From an uncultured Campylobacter sp. (GTDB taxonomy: Bacteria; Campylobacterota; Campylobacteria; Campylobacterales; Campylobacteraceae): a DNA stretch of 46,098 bases. The stretch covers positions 1 to 46,098 of the forward strand of contig NZ_CALIMS010000034.1 in assembly GCF_938045345.1 (NCBI RefSeq), written 5' to 3'. Positions within the stretch are counted from its first letter, which is position 1, and the number at the start of each line of letters is the position of its first letter. A model generated the notes under the pieces. The model was not told the origin of the DNA and did not search any database. It was given only the letters and a program-made list of their open reading frames with translations. The position numbers and the translations under genes are program-made. Positions 1 to 8,148 of this stretch are shown here, piece by piece.

Positions 1-861
1 TATAAAAAATATATTTATCCATTTTTGATTAGTTTTGACATTAAAAATAAAATAACTACCTATAAATGAAAGTGCGCCTATCACGGCTGTATATAACAAC
101 CCCATAGCGCCAATAAAAAGCAAGAGTGGGATTATTTCGGTTGTATTAATTTGTGGCGGTGTTTCGATTTGATAAAAATAAGGTAGGCAAAAAAATCCTC
201 CAGCAAAAACAACTATCCAAAATAATAAAATTATATGTCTCGCAGCAATAGAAATCAAATTAAGAAAATTAAAATGCATAGAATTTTTCATATGTCTTAT
301 ATATGATTGCATAATACTCGCACCTTCAAGTGCTTTACTAAGATTATTGTAAACATCGTACAATATGCTTTCTTTCTCTAAAAATTTATGATTTAAATCT
401 TTTTGTTCCTTTATATTTCTGCTTTTTATGTGCCTATCGATAATCTCTTTTTCTTCTTTTAATATTTTAAATATTTTTTCATAATCAGCCGATAGTTTCT
501 TTAATGTATATATATTTATAGAATTTATACCATTTTCTTTAAGGTAAGTTAGTGAAATATAGATTTCATCAATATCCTTTTTTGATTCCTCTGATAAAAG
601 ATTATATTTATTATCCATTATGTCTTTCACATACGATCTGATTTTATCGATTTTGTTTTCGTATTTAATACATTTTGTCAGGAGGTTCTCTATACACTCA
701 ATTCCCCATCCTATACTTATTTTATGCTTAAATTTATCAATAATTTTATTTATGTTATGTGCATGGCACCATTGTTTATTTAGGTTTTTAAAATTTGAAA
801 GCGCGCCTATCTCATCATCTACTAGTTTTAAATCCTTATAGGTAAAATCTCCTTCAAACAT
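1..861 (-). CDS. Partial membrane protein with long cytosolic coiled-coil-like region, unknown function
   Basis: This reading frame is open from an ATG at 861 to the window edge (287 codons seen; the C terminus lies outside). An AGGA sequence sits 9 bases before this ATG. A second in-frame ATG at 870 directly abuts the AGGA and is less likely. Residues 1-205 are hydrophilic, Lys/Glu/Ile/Asn-rich and probably helical or coiled coil. Two hydrophobic segments follow, at about 210-230 (LLFWIVVFAGGFFCLPYFY) and 245-273. The design is a large cytosolic N-terminal domain anchored by two membrane helices. I recognise no family. The gene is clearly more AT-rich than ilvD next to it, which suggests acquisition by transfer. 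It reads toward the window edge, convergent with nothing visible here. Confidence 0.7.
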   Translation of the reverse strand, partial: MFEGDFTYKDLKLVDDEIGALSNFKNLNKQWCHAHNINKIIDKFKHKISIGWGIECIENLLTKCIKYENKIDKIRSYVKDIMDNKYNLLSEESKKDIDEIYISLTYLKENGINSINIYTLKKLSADYEKIFKILKEEKEIIDRHIKSRNIKEQKDLNHKFLEKESILYDVYNNLSKALEGASIMQSYIRHMKNSMHFNFLNLISIAARHIILLFWIVVFAGGFFCLPYFYQIETPPQINTTEIIPLLLFIGAMGLLYTAVIGALSFIGSYFIFNVKTNQKWINIFFI

Positions 862-917
862 AAAAATCATTCCTTATTTAAATTTTTAAAACTACGATAC
901 CTACCGATTTTAAATTT

Positions 918-2591
918 CTACGCCTCCAAAATCGCTCCGTTGCTAGCGTTCGTTACCAGCTTGCGGTACATTCGCAGCCAGCGATACGGCAGCGGTTTTT
1001 CAAGCGGCTTAAATTTAGCCCTGCGCTCGGCGATCTCGGCTTCGCTTAGACGCACGTTGATCGCGTATGTGTCCACGTCGATGTCGATGATGTCGCCATC
1101 TTGCAGCAGCCCGATCATACCGCCCTCGGCAGCTTCGGGGCTCACGTGTCCGACGCTTAACCCTCTCGTAGCGCCGCTAAAACGCCCGTCCGTGATGAGA
1201 GCCACGTCCGCGCCGAGACCTCGCCCCATGATGAGGCTCGTCGGGCTTAGCATCTCCTGCATGCCCGGGCCTCCGCGCGGCCCTTCGTAGCGGATGACGA
1301 CCACGTCGCCTTTGTTTACCTTGCCGCTTGAGATCCCCTCTATCGCCTCGTCTTGGCTGTTAAAGCAGACCGCCTTGCCGCTAAATTTGCGCTCGCCGAT
1401 GATGCCTGCGGTCTTGATGACGCAGCCCTGCTCGGCTAAATTTCCAAACAAAATCGCCAGCCCGCCGACCTGCGAGTAGGCGTTTTCGACCTTGTGGATG
1501 ACCTCTTCGTCTTTTATGGCGCTCGCTCCGACGCGCTCGCCTAGGCTCTCGCCCGTGACGGTCGGCGCGCCCAGATCTAGCAGACCGTTGTCGCGGCGCG
1601 AAATTTCGTTTATCACGGCGCTTAGGCCGCCCGCGCGATCGATATCCTCCATATGCACGCTTGGCAGGCTTGGGCTGATTTTGGCGATATGCGCGATCTT
1701 GCGGCTGATCTCGTTGAGCCCCGCGATCTGTAAATTTACCCCCGCTTCGCGCGCGATAGCTAGGATATGCAGCACGGTGTTGCTGCTGCCGCCCATCGCC
1801 ATATCGACCACCAGGGCGTTTTGGATCGATTTTTCGTTCACGATGTTGCGGATTTTGTATTTTTCATCTAGCGCGATCTCGCAAATTCGGCGACCGGCCT
1901 TTCGAATGAGCTCCTCGCGCTCAGGAGTTAGCGCCGGCACCGTGCCGTTGCCTTTTAGCGCGATTCCCATCGCTTCGCACAGCGTATTCATCGAGTTTGC
2001 CGTAAACATCCCCGAGCAGCTACCCCCGCTCGGACAGGCTTTGCACTCGATCTCTTTTAGCTCCTCGGCGCTGATCTCTTTGGTTTCAAATTTACCCACC
2101 GCCTCAAACGCCGTGGATAGGTCGATCGGCTCGCCCTTTTTGGTGTAGCCCTTTTTCATCGGGCCGCCGCTAACAAAAACCGTCGGCACGTTCACGCGAA
2201 GCGCGCCCATCACCATGCCGGGCACGATTTTATCGCAATTTGGCATACATACGAGGGCGTCTAAGGCGTGCGCATTCATAACCGTTTCGATCGAGTTTGC
2301 GATCAGCTCGCGGCTAGGCAGGCTGTAAAGCATCCCGCTATGCCCCATCGCGATGCCGTCGTCCACGCCGATGCAGTTAAACTCAAAGGGTACGCAGCCG
2401 TTTTTGCGGATCTCGTCTTTTAAAATTTCGGAGTATTTGTTGAGGAAAAAGTGCCCCGGGATGATCTCGATGAAGCTATTTGCTACGCCGATGAAGGGTT
2501 TTTCAAAATCCTCGTCCTTTAGCCCGGTTGCTCTTAGTAAGCTTCTGTGCGGCGCACGCGTATAGCCTTTTTTGATGATGTCACTTCTCAT
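918..2591 (-). CDS. ilvD: Dihydroxy-acid dehydratase
   Basis: IlvD dehydrates 2,3-dihydroxy-3-methylbutanoate and its methylpentanoate homologue to the 2-oxo acids that precede valine, leucine and isoleucine, in the cytosol. The 557-residue protein has the usual family length and the Fe-S/Mg signatures CMPNCDK and CPSGGSCSGMFTANSMN, followed by the C-terminal beta-barrel swivel domain with GPRGGPGMQEML and GRFSG motifs. The frame stays open 26 codons further upstream to 2669. I chose the ATG at 2591 because AAGGA lies 7 bases before it and MRSDIIKKGYTRAPHRSLLR is the normal N terminus of the family. The gene is monocistronic in this window and divergent from the ABC operon. No leader-peptide attenuator is apparent in the 190-bp divergent gap. 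Confidence 0.97.
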   Translation of the reverse strand: MRSDIIKKGYTRAPHRSLLRATGLKDEDFEKPFIGVANSFIEIIPGHFFLNKYSEILKDEIRKNGCVPFEFNCIGVDDGIAMGHSGMLYSLPSRELIANSIETVMNAHALDALVCMPNCDKIVPGMVMGALRVNVPTVFVSGGPMKKGYTKKGEPIDLSTAFEAVGKFETKEISAEELKEIECKACPSGGSCSGMFTANSMNTLCEAMGIALKGNGTVPALTPEREELIRKAGRRICEIALDEKYKIRNIVNEKSIQNALVVDMAMGGSSNTVLHILAIAREAGVNLQIAGLNEISRKIAHIAKISPSLPSVHMEDIDRAGGLSAVINEISRRDNGLLDLGAPTVTGESLGERVGASAIKDEEVIHKVENAYSQVGGLAILFGNLAEQGCVIKTAGIIGERKFSGKAVCFNSQDEAIEGISSGKVNKGDVVVIRYEGPRGGPGMQEMLSPTSLIMGRGLGADVALITDGRFSGATRGLSVGHVSPEAAEGGMIGLLQDGDIIDIDVDTYAINVRLSEAEIAERRAKFKPLEKPLPYRWLRMYRKLVTNASNGAILEA

Positions 2592-2725
2592 TTTATGTCC
2601 TTGGATTGAAATTTGCGCCATTTTAGCATAAAATTTTACTGCTGCGGGGCGTTTTAAATTTTGGCGCATTAAAATTTAAAGCGGGACTATTGAGCTTAAT
2701 CAAACCGAATCACTCCTATTTTTGA

Positions 2726-2731
2726 TATAAT
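2726..2731 (+). promoter_or_regulatory. -10 box (TATAAT) of the ABC-nnrS operon
   Basis: TTGATATAAT lies about 55 bases before the first gene of the operon and follows the campylobacterial sigma-70 pattern of a strong -10 without an obvious -35. A small hairpin, CTTGCC/GGCAGG with a GTTT loop, sits in the presumed 5' leader near 2752-2767. Confidence 0.6.
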
Positions 2732-2784
2732 TGCACATCGATTATCAAAATCTTGCCGTTTGGCAGGAATGAAAAGAGGAGAAG

Positions 2785-3744
2785 ATGCAAAGAAGAAATT
2801 TCTTAAAACTAACGTCCGCGTTGGCGGCTAACGGGCTTGCTAGCCCTCTTTTTGCAAAGGAAGCCTTCATCGTCTACGGCGCGCCTGCGATGCCTAGTCT
2901 CATCATCGGCGTTGCGTGCATGCAGGGGCGGATCGGCAAAAAATACGACGCCAGGCTTGAGCTTTGGCGCGATCCCGATCAGCTGCGCGCAGGCGTAGCA
3001 AACGGCGAGTACAAGGTCATGATGAGCCCTAGCAACGTAGGGGTGAACCTCGCAAATCAGGGGCGCAAGATCGGCATGGTAAATATCCTCACCGAGGGGC
3101 TAAATTTCGTGATGAGCAAGGGCGAGAAGATAACGGAATTTGCGCAGCTGAAGGGCAAAAAGATCGTAATGCCTTTTAAAAACGATATGCTAGACATCAT
3201 CGTGCGAGCCATAGCGAAAAAGCAGGGCATTAGCGGGCTGAATATCGACTACACCGCCAGCCCCGCAGAGAGCGCGCAACTGTTTTTGGCCAAGGACTAC
3301 GACGTCGCGATCACGGTGGAGCCGCTAGCAAGCGCCATGATCCTGAAGGGCAAAGTATCGGGCATTGCCGTGCAGCGAGGAGCAAATTTAAGCAATATGT
3401 GGGCGCAGGCGTTTTCGGTAAAGCCCATCATCCCGCAGGCTGGCATCATCGCAGATACCGATTTTTACGCCGCGAAAAAGGCGGATTTTGAAATTTTAAA
3501 CGCCGATTTAGCGGACGCGCTTGCGTGGATCAAAGCGAACAAACAAAGCGCCGCGGCGATCGGGACGAATTTCTTTCCCGCACCGCCGCCTGCGATATTT
3601 ATGAGTATCGATACGTCGAATTTGTGCGTCAAAAAGCCTAGCGAGATCAAGGACGAGCTTTTGAAATTTTATGAAATTCTGATGGAATTTAACCCCAAGC
3701 TCATCGGTGGCGCGATGCCTAAGGACGAGTTTTTTCTATGCTAA
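2785..3744 (+). CDS. ABC transporter substrate-binding protein, NitT/TauT type, Tat-like signal
   Basis: This is a periplasmic substrate receptor of the nitrate/sulfonate/taurine/thiamine-precursor class. The 319-residue protein starts MQRRNFLKLTSALAANG, a twin-arginine-type signal (RRNFLK) that is followed by a hydrophobic stretch and a likely cleavage after LFA. The mature part has the two-lobe binding-protein pattern: LRAGVANGEYKVMMSPSNVG, LKGKKIVMPF and a hinge near DYDVAITVEPLAS. GGAG lies 6 bases before the ATG. Its stop overlaps the start of the permease by 7 bases, so the two are translationally coupled. The ligand cannot be read from sequence. Co-transcription with NnrS suggests a link to nitrogen oxide, metal or haem stress, but that is inference from context. 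Confidence 0.85.
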   Translation: MQRRNFLKLTSALAANGLASPLFAKEAFIVYGAPAMPSLIIGVACMQGRIGKKYDARLELWRDPDQLRAGVANGEYKVMMSPSNVGVNLANQGRKIGMVNILTEGLNFVMSKGEKITEFAQLKGKKIVMPFKNDMLDIIVRAIAKKQGISGLNIDYTASPAESAQLFLAKDYDVAITVEPLASAMILKGKVSGIAVQRGANLSNMWAQAFSVKPIIPQAGIIADTDFYAAKKADFEILNADLADALAWIKANKQSAAAIGTNFFPAPPPAIFMSIDTSNLCVKKPSEIKDELLKFYEILMEFNPKLIGGAMPKDEFFLC

Positions 3745-4535
3745 AAATCGATAAAATTCGCAAAGCTCAAAACCCCGCGTTTTACGTCATAGACTATCTA
3801 TGGGGCGGCTTTGCGAGCCTAGGGACGGTGTGCTTTTTCATAGCCGTCTGGCAGGTGGCGAGCGAGGCTTACGGGCCGCTCATCTTGCCCGAACCCGCGG
3901 CTGTTTTTTCTAAGGCATGCGAAATTTTAAAAAATTTCGCCGCAAACGATCTAGCCCTGTCGCTTAAGCGCGCGCTTGCAGGCACCTTCCTCGCGCTTTT
4001 TGCGGGGATTTGCAGCGGGCTTGCGGCGGGGTATTTCAAAAGCCTGCGAGCCTTTTTAAACCCGCTAATTACCGTGCTTCTTTCGACTCCGCCTATCGTT
4101 TGGATCGTGCTTGCGATATTTTGGTTTCATTTCGGCGATACAAGCGTGCTTTTTACCGTCGTTATCGTCGTCGCGCCGATGACTTTTGCATCCGCGGCGC
4201 AGGCGATGGCTAGCGTGAGCACCGAATACACCGAGCTTTTTGACAGCTACAAAAGCTCAATTTTAAAAAAACTGCGCTACCTCTACGCGCCGCACCTAAT
4301 CGAGCGGCTGCTTCCCGCGATCTACGTCGCGGTCAGCAACGGCGCGAAGGTGCTTGTAATGGCGGAGCTTTTGGGCGCGAACGACGGCATCGGCGCAAAG
4401 ATAGCCGAAGCGCGCGTCAATATCGATACGGTCGAGGTTATGGCGTATGTGTGCCTAGTGATAGCCTTTACGGCGCTTTTCGATTATCTCGTGACCAAGC
4501 CGCTTGAAATTTTACTGATGCCGTGGAGCAGATGA
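3738..4535 (+). CDS. ABC transporter permease, NitT/TauT type
   Basis: This inner-membrane subunit belongs to the binding-protein-dependent import family. The 265-residue protein has about six hydrophobic segments: FASLGTVCFFIAVWQVASEA, LAGTFLALFAGICSGLAAG, PLITVLLSTPPIVWIVLAIFW, VLFTVVIVVAPMTFASAA, AVSNGAKVLVMAELLGANDG and VMAYVCLVIAFTALFDYLV. The cytoplasmic coupling loop is the region VLVMAELLGANDGIGAKIAEA, with the conserved Glu-Leu-Leu and Gly-Ile-Gly pattern of the family. The start overlaps the receptor gene by 7 bases and the stop overlaps the ATPase start, giving a tight three-gene importer. The protein is of normal length. Confidence 0.88.
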   Translation: MLKIDKIRKAQNPAFYVIDYLWGGFASLGTVCFFIAVWQVASEAYGPLILPEPAAVFSKACEILKNFAANDLALSLKRALAGTFLALFAGICSGLAAGYFKSLRAFLNPLITVLLSTPPIVWIVLAIFWFHFGDTSVLFTVVIVVAPMTFASAAQAMASVSTEYTELFDSYKSSILKKLRYLYAPHLIERLLPAIYVAVSNGAKVLVMAELLGANDGIGAKIAEARVNIDTVEVMAYVCLVIAFTALFDYLVTKPLEILLMPWSR

Positions 4536-5224
4536 TGCTAAAAATTTCAAATTTGCGCTACGAAATTCTACGCGACGTTATAATTTCCGATTTTTCGCTG
4601 CGGCTGCGCGCGGGCGAAGTAAAGACGCTTTTTGGCCCCAGCGGCTGCGGCAAGACCTCGCTTTTGCGGCTGGTCTGCGGGCTGGAGGATAAAAAAAGCG
4701 GACAGATCGAAAACGGCTTTAAAAAAATCAGCTTTTTGTTTCAAGAAAACCGCCTATTACCAAACCTCACGGCACTTAAGAATATCGAAATTTTTAGCCC
4801 CGCGGGCGTGAGCGAAATTTACGCCCTCGCCGCAAAGATCGGGCTTAGCCCGAGCGATCTGAATAAATTCCCGCGCGAGCTAAGCGGCGGTATGCAAAAG
4901 CGCACGGCGTTTTTGCGCACGATCCTTAGCGGTTGCGATCTAGCGCTGCTTGATGAGCCGTTTGTAGGTCTGGATCGCGATCTGCGCGGCGTGCTGATCG
5001 AAATTTTAGTCTCAAAGATCGAGCGCGAGGGGCTTGCCTGCCTTTTGGTGACCCACGACCGCTTCGAAGCCGCACGCCTAAGCCACGAGATCATCGAGCT
5101 CGAGCCCAAAGGGATGGGGCTTAGGCGCGTCGTGAGGCTAGATGAGCCGCTAAGCGCGCGCGACGAGCGGTACGAAGAGCGCGTGGTAAGCGAGCAGTTT
5201 AGGGGAGTGAGCTATTATGAGTAG
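4532..5224 (+). CDS. ABC transporter ATP-binding protein, NitT/TauT type
   Basis: This cytosolic ATPase powers the importer encoded just upstream. Visible motifs in order are Walker A GPSGCGKTS, Q-loop LFQENRLLPNL, ABC signature LSGGMQKR, Walker B LALLDEPF with D-loop VGLD, and the switch histidine in LLVTHD. The length of 230 residues is slightly short of the typical 240-260 but complete. Several in-frame ATGs occur (4523, 4532, 4535). I chose 4532 because it makes the common ATGA overlap with the permease stop. Its own stop overlaps the NnrS start (ATGAGTAG), so the importer and NnrS are very likely one transcript. Confidence 0.88.
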   Translation: MMLKISNLRYEILRDVIISDFSLRLRAGEVKTLFGPSGCGKTSLLRLVCGLEDKKSGQIENGFKKISFLFQENRLLPNLTALKNIEIFSPAGVSEIYALAAKIGLSPSDLNKFPRELSGGMQKRTAFLRTILSGCDLALLDEPFVGLDRDLRGVLIEILVSKIEREGLACLLVTHDRFEAARLSHEIIELEPKGMGLRRVVRLDEPLSARDERYEERVVSEQFRGVSYYE

Positions 5225-7451
5225 AAATTTTATCTTTAATGCGCGCAAACAGGGAGGCTCCGCACAAAATTTAAACTTACGTTGCGGTTCAGACGCGAGC
5301 AAACTCCGCTTTGGCGCGCGTCGCGATCCGGGCGCGTACGGACACGGACTATTGCGGAGCGCCGAATACTGCGATTTAGGCGCACGCAGGCATGGGTTTT
5401 TACAAAGTACTAAATGTCGCGATGTCGGAGCGGGCGGACACAGGCTCTTGCGAGATGCTAAATGTTATGATTTCGTTGCTTGCATAGACAGGCCCTTTCG
5501 GGACATCGGAGGCTGCGATCTTAGCGCAAGCGGATATAGCCTTTCGCAGGACATCGGATGCCGTGGTTCTGTCGCGCCAAAATACGAACTGTGCAGCCGT
5601 GCGAACTGCGATTATAACATGAGCGTGCTTTTGAGCGGCGCAGTGCGCTACGGCTTTGCTGCGCGAAATTCGGCGCTATTATGCGGCGATACATACCGCG
5701 GCTCTAGCGAGAGTCCCAGCTCACGGCTCAGCCTTAACGCGAGCGATCCTTTGCAGCGCGTATCCGATCGCCCTGCTCGTACCGCCTGCCCGCATTGCAG
5801 ATTTGGTGCGAACCCAGACGCCCGTCTGCGTTGTGAATTTGGCGCAGATTATTTTAAAAATTCAGGCGGAATTTCTACGCGAAATTTCAAAAATTCCGCT
5901 CGCAGCTTGGAAGCGGAGCCCGTGCAAAGTTTCAAAAATCAAAATTCCACTCATGGCTTCTCACAAAGCGGCAGAAGCGCTGAGTCAAATTCCGAGCTGG
6001 GCTTCTCGCAGAGCATTAAAAATTCCGAGCAAAATTTACCGCTAAGCTTCTTACAAAGCGCCAAGAATTCCGATCAAAGTCAAAATTTTAAATCCAGTTT
6101 CGCGCAAAGCCATGCCGAACCAAATTCTGTTCAGAACTTTTCGCAGAGCTCTAAAAATTCCGATCGGAATTTTAAGACCAATTCCACGCAAAACCAAACC
6201 GAACCTGTTTCGCCGCAGGAGCTCAAGAATTCCGATCGGAATTTTAAGGCTAATTCCACGCAGGATAATCAAGCGGAGCCGAACTCTGCAGGAAAGCGCG
6301 AAGAGCTGGGCTTTTACGCGCCTAAATTTAAAGACGAGCGCGCTAGGAATTTTTTCTCCCATCCGATGCGCGCCTTCGTTCTTTGCGCCTGCTTTTTTGC
6401 GGTGCTGGGCGCGCTTAGCTTCCTAGCACCCGATGCGCTGGCGATCGATTATGTCGGCGCTCATAAGTTTTACTTTCTATTTTTGGCGCCCTCGTGCATC
6501 TACGCGGCGTTTTTGCTTACCGCGCTGCCCGATTGGACGAACTTCGAGGGCTCGCTAAAGCCCGTTTCACTCGCCTTTGCCGCCTGCCTGATCACGGCTT
6601 TTATCGCAAGCTTTTTAAATTTACTGCTCGCGGCTGCGATTACGGCGCTGTTTTGGGCAGTATTTTTCATCTTTGCGGCGCGGCTTTTGTGGCTGGATAA
6701 AAACTCGAATAATTTTAGCATCCTAGCAGTCTTAGCGGCGTTTTGCGCCTGCTCTGCGGCCTACGGCGCGAGCGGAGATGAGAAGTTTTTGCTTAGCTTC
6801 GTGCATATCAACGTCGCGGCAATCGCCGTCGTAAGCTACCGTATAAGCGTCGTCATCGGCAATGAAGCGCTAAGAGAGGCGGGGCTAAGCGACGCCGTTT
6901 TTATTCCAAATTTTATTTACAAAAATTTAACGGCTTTCCTCGCCTTTGCCTTGGCGCTCGCGACGCCATTTTTAAGCGAGGCGACGTGCGGATTTATCGC
7001 GCTTGGCATCGGATTTTTGTTTTTGGCGAAACTTCGCGAGCTGCACTACGCCGAAATTCTAAGCCGCCACTATATGGCGTTTTACTACGCGTTGCAAGTT
7101 GCGTGCGCGGCGGGGTACCTGTGGCTGGGCGCGGCGCTGATCCGCGGGGGATACGCTGCCGCGCCGCTGCACGTCATCGCGATCTGCTATATGTATGGAG
7201 CGATACTTTTCGTAGGAATGATCGCCGGACAGCGCCACAGCGGAATTTCGCCGCTAAACTTCCCGCGCCTAAGCCGCGCGGCGCTCGTTTTGGCTCTAAT
7301 CGCGGGAGCTTTAAGAGCCGTTTTTGCGGGCGAGAGCTTTGTTTTATACGTGATGATCCCCTCGGCGCTTTTCATCGCCGCGGTCGCGCTATATCTGATA
7401 AGCTTCATCCCGATCTTTCTGAAAAATCCTTTCAGCGCGGATCCGGATTGA
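5217..7451 (+). CDS. nnrS: NnrS-family haem-copper membrane protein with ~370-residue low-complexity N-terminal extension
   Basis: NnrS proteins are polytopic inner-membrane haem/copper proteins tied to nitric oxide tolerance. Residues 377-744 form the conserved core: RNFFSHPMRAF, then about twelve membrane helices with LTALPDWTNF, FVHINVAAIAVVSYRISVVIG and GQRHSGISPLNF. That core alone is about family length. Residues 1-376 are not part of the family. They hold five degenerate 16-residue Cys/His-containing repeats (39-118) and an Asn/Ser/Lys/Gln-rich tract (about 217-370) with a near-perfect 72-bp DNA repeat. The frame is open throughout and the ATG overlaps the ATPase stop (ATGAGTAG). The N terminus MSRNF and the RNFFSHP at 377 look like the two halves of an original MSRNFFSHP start split by an insertion; this is inference. 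No membrane segment is visible in the extension. Confidence 0.85.
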   Translation: MSRNFIFNARKQGGSAQNLNLRCGSDASKLRFGARRDPGAYGHGLLRSAEYCDLGARRHGFLQSTKCRDVGAGGHRLLRDAKCYDFVACIDRPFRDIGGCDLSASGYSLSQDIGCRGSVAPKYELCSRANCDYNMSVLLSGAVRYGFAARNSALLCGDTYRGSSESPSSRLSLNASDPLQRVSDRPARTACPHCRFGANPDARLRCEFGADYFKNSGGISTRNFKNSARSLEAEPVQSFKNQNSTHGFSQSGRSAESNSELGFSQSIKNSEQNLPLSFLQSAKNSDQSQNFKSSFAQSHAEPNSVQNFSQSSKNSDRNFKTNSTQNQTEPVSPQELKNSDRNFKANSTQDNQAEPNSAGKREELGFYAPKFKDERARNFFSHPMRAFVLCACFFAVLGALSFLAPDALAIDYVGAHKFYFLFLAPSCIYAAFLLTALPDWTNFEGSLKPVSLAFAACLITAFIASFLNLLLAAAITALFWAVFFIFAARLLWLDKNSNNFSILAVLAAFCACSAAYGASGDEKFLLSFVHINVAAIAVVSYRISVVIGNEALREAGLSDAVFIPNFIYKNLTAFLAFALALATPFLSEATCGFIALGIGFLFLAKLRELHYAEILSRHYMAFYYALQVACAAGYLWLGAALIRGGYAAAPLHVIAICYMYGAILFVGMIAGQRHSGISPLNFPRLSRAALVLALIAGALRAVFAGESFVLYVMIPSALFIAAVALYLISFIPIFLKNPFSADPD
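5331..5570 (+). repeat. Five tandem degenerate 48-bp (16-codon) repeats inside nnrS
   Basis: Five consecutive 16-residue units can be aligned without gaps: GAYGHGLLRSAEYCDL, GARRHGFLQSTKCRDV, GAGGHRLLRDAKCYDF, VACIDRPFRDIGGCDL and SASGYSLSQDIGCRGS. A Cys recurs at unit position 13 or 14 in all five, and a His at position 5 in the first three. The repeat period is an exact multiple of three, so copy number can change without breaking the frame. Confidence 0.75.
6154..6262 (+). repeat. 72-bp-spaced direct repeat containing a GATC-centred palindrome, inside nnrS
   Basis: Two copies of a 35-bp segment (6156-6190 and 6228-6262) differ at only a few bases and are spaced 72 bp apart, that is 24 codons. 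Both encode NSDRNFK-T/A-NSTQ. Each copy contains the perfect palindrome AATTCCGATCGGAATT. In the first copy the palindrome extends to 20 bp (6154-6173). Confidence 0.8.
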
Positions 7452-7483
7452 TGCTCATCAAAGCGGGCTTGCTAAATTTTAGC

Positions 7484-7489
7484 TACAAT
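7484..7489 (+). promoter_or_regulatory. -10 box (TACAAT) before the cupin gene
   Basis: TTTAGCTACAATCG lies 28 bases before the cupin ATG and resembles the -10 boxes elsewhere in the window. The cupin gene may therefore have its own promoter as well as read-through from nnrS. Confidence 0.45.
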
Positions 7490-7517
7490 CGATCAAATTT
7501 CATTTTAAGGAGAACTT

Positions 7518-7847
7518 ATGCAACACATCAAAAATATCGACGCCGCTAAGGCCGTAGAGCTTGCTTCGCTAGTCGAAGTATCCCCTCATAAGGTGATTTC
7601 GCGCACCCTCGCGCAAAATCCTGCGCTGAATATGACGCTTTTTGCCTTCGACGGCGGCGAGGAGATCAGCTCGCACAAATCCGACGGCGACGCGTTCGTT
7701 TACGTGCTTGAGGGCGAGGGCGATTTCACGATCGACGGGCAGAAGCACCGCGTAAAAGCAGGGCAAAGCATCGTCATGCCTGCGGGCTTGCCGCACGCGA
7801 TCTTCGCGCCGGTGCCGTTTAAGTGGTTTTTAGTGGTGGTTTTTTAG
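7518..7847 (+). CDS. Small single-domain cupin protein
   Basis: This 109-residue protein is a cupin_2-type single beta-barrel, the usual length for stand-alone small cupins. The first motif covers EEISSHKSDGDAFVYVLEGE, and the second is the stretch GQSIVMPAGLPHAIFA. Candidate metal ligands are the His in SSHKS, the Asp/Glu around it, and the His in LPHAI. The substrate or role is not readable; members range from metal-dependent enzymes to ligand sensors. AAGGAG lies 6 bases before the ATG. The gene sits 66 bases after nnrS on the same strand, so a role in the same stress response is possible. Confidence 0.85.
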   Translation: MQHIKNIDAAKAVELASLVEVSPHKVISRTLAQNPALNMTLFAFDGGEEISSHKSDGDAFVYVLEGEGDFTIDGQKHRVKAGQSIVMPAGLPHAIFAPVPFKWFLVVVF

Positions 7848-7860
7848 CCTCTAAGCTTAA

Positions 7861-7892
7861 GGGCGGGTCAAATTTTAAAGTTTAGCCCGCCC
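7861..7892. terminator. GC-rich inverted repeat between cupin and recJ, possible transcript end
   Basis: GGGCGGG (7861-7867) pairs with CCCGCCC (7886-7892) around an AT-rich loop, 13 bases after the cupin stop. No T-run follows on either strand, so it is only a possible terminator. The rest of the 301-base convergent gap (7848-8148) holds AAATTTTAAA words and no gene that I can support. Confidence 0.35.
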
Positions 7893-8148
7893 GCCGCTTC
7901 ATAAAATTTTATCCGAAATTCCATTCGCAGGGTCGTTCTGTTTCTTTCTGACGGCTATCGCTCGCCCTCGCAAAATTTTAAAATTTAGAAACGTTTAAAT
8001 TTTACTTTTATCGCGCCAAAAAAATTCGCTGAGTTTGCAAACCGTGCCGAGCCCCGAAAACTGCGCACTTGAATGCATATATCGAGCGCTAAATTTAAAG
8101 GCCGTGTTCTGCGCGAAATGCACGTCAAGCCGGCCTAAATTTTAAAAT

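Noticed and set aside
940..2148. Open frames on the plus strand across ilvD
   Set aside because: They are antisense shadows of a strongly conserved gene and show no family features.
2592..2669. 26-codon upstream extension of ilvD
   Set aside because: The ribosome binding site AAGGA and the family N terminus both support the start at 2591; the extension lacks similarity to the family.
5656..6426. Overlapping frames on both strands in the repetitive part of nnrS
   Set aside because: Repeats without stops in several frames create long chance frames; only the frame continuous with the NnrS core is supported.
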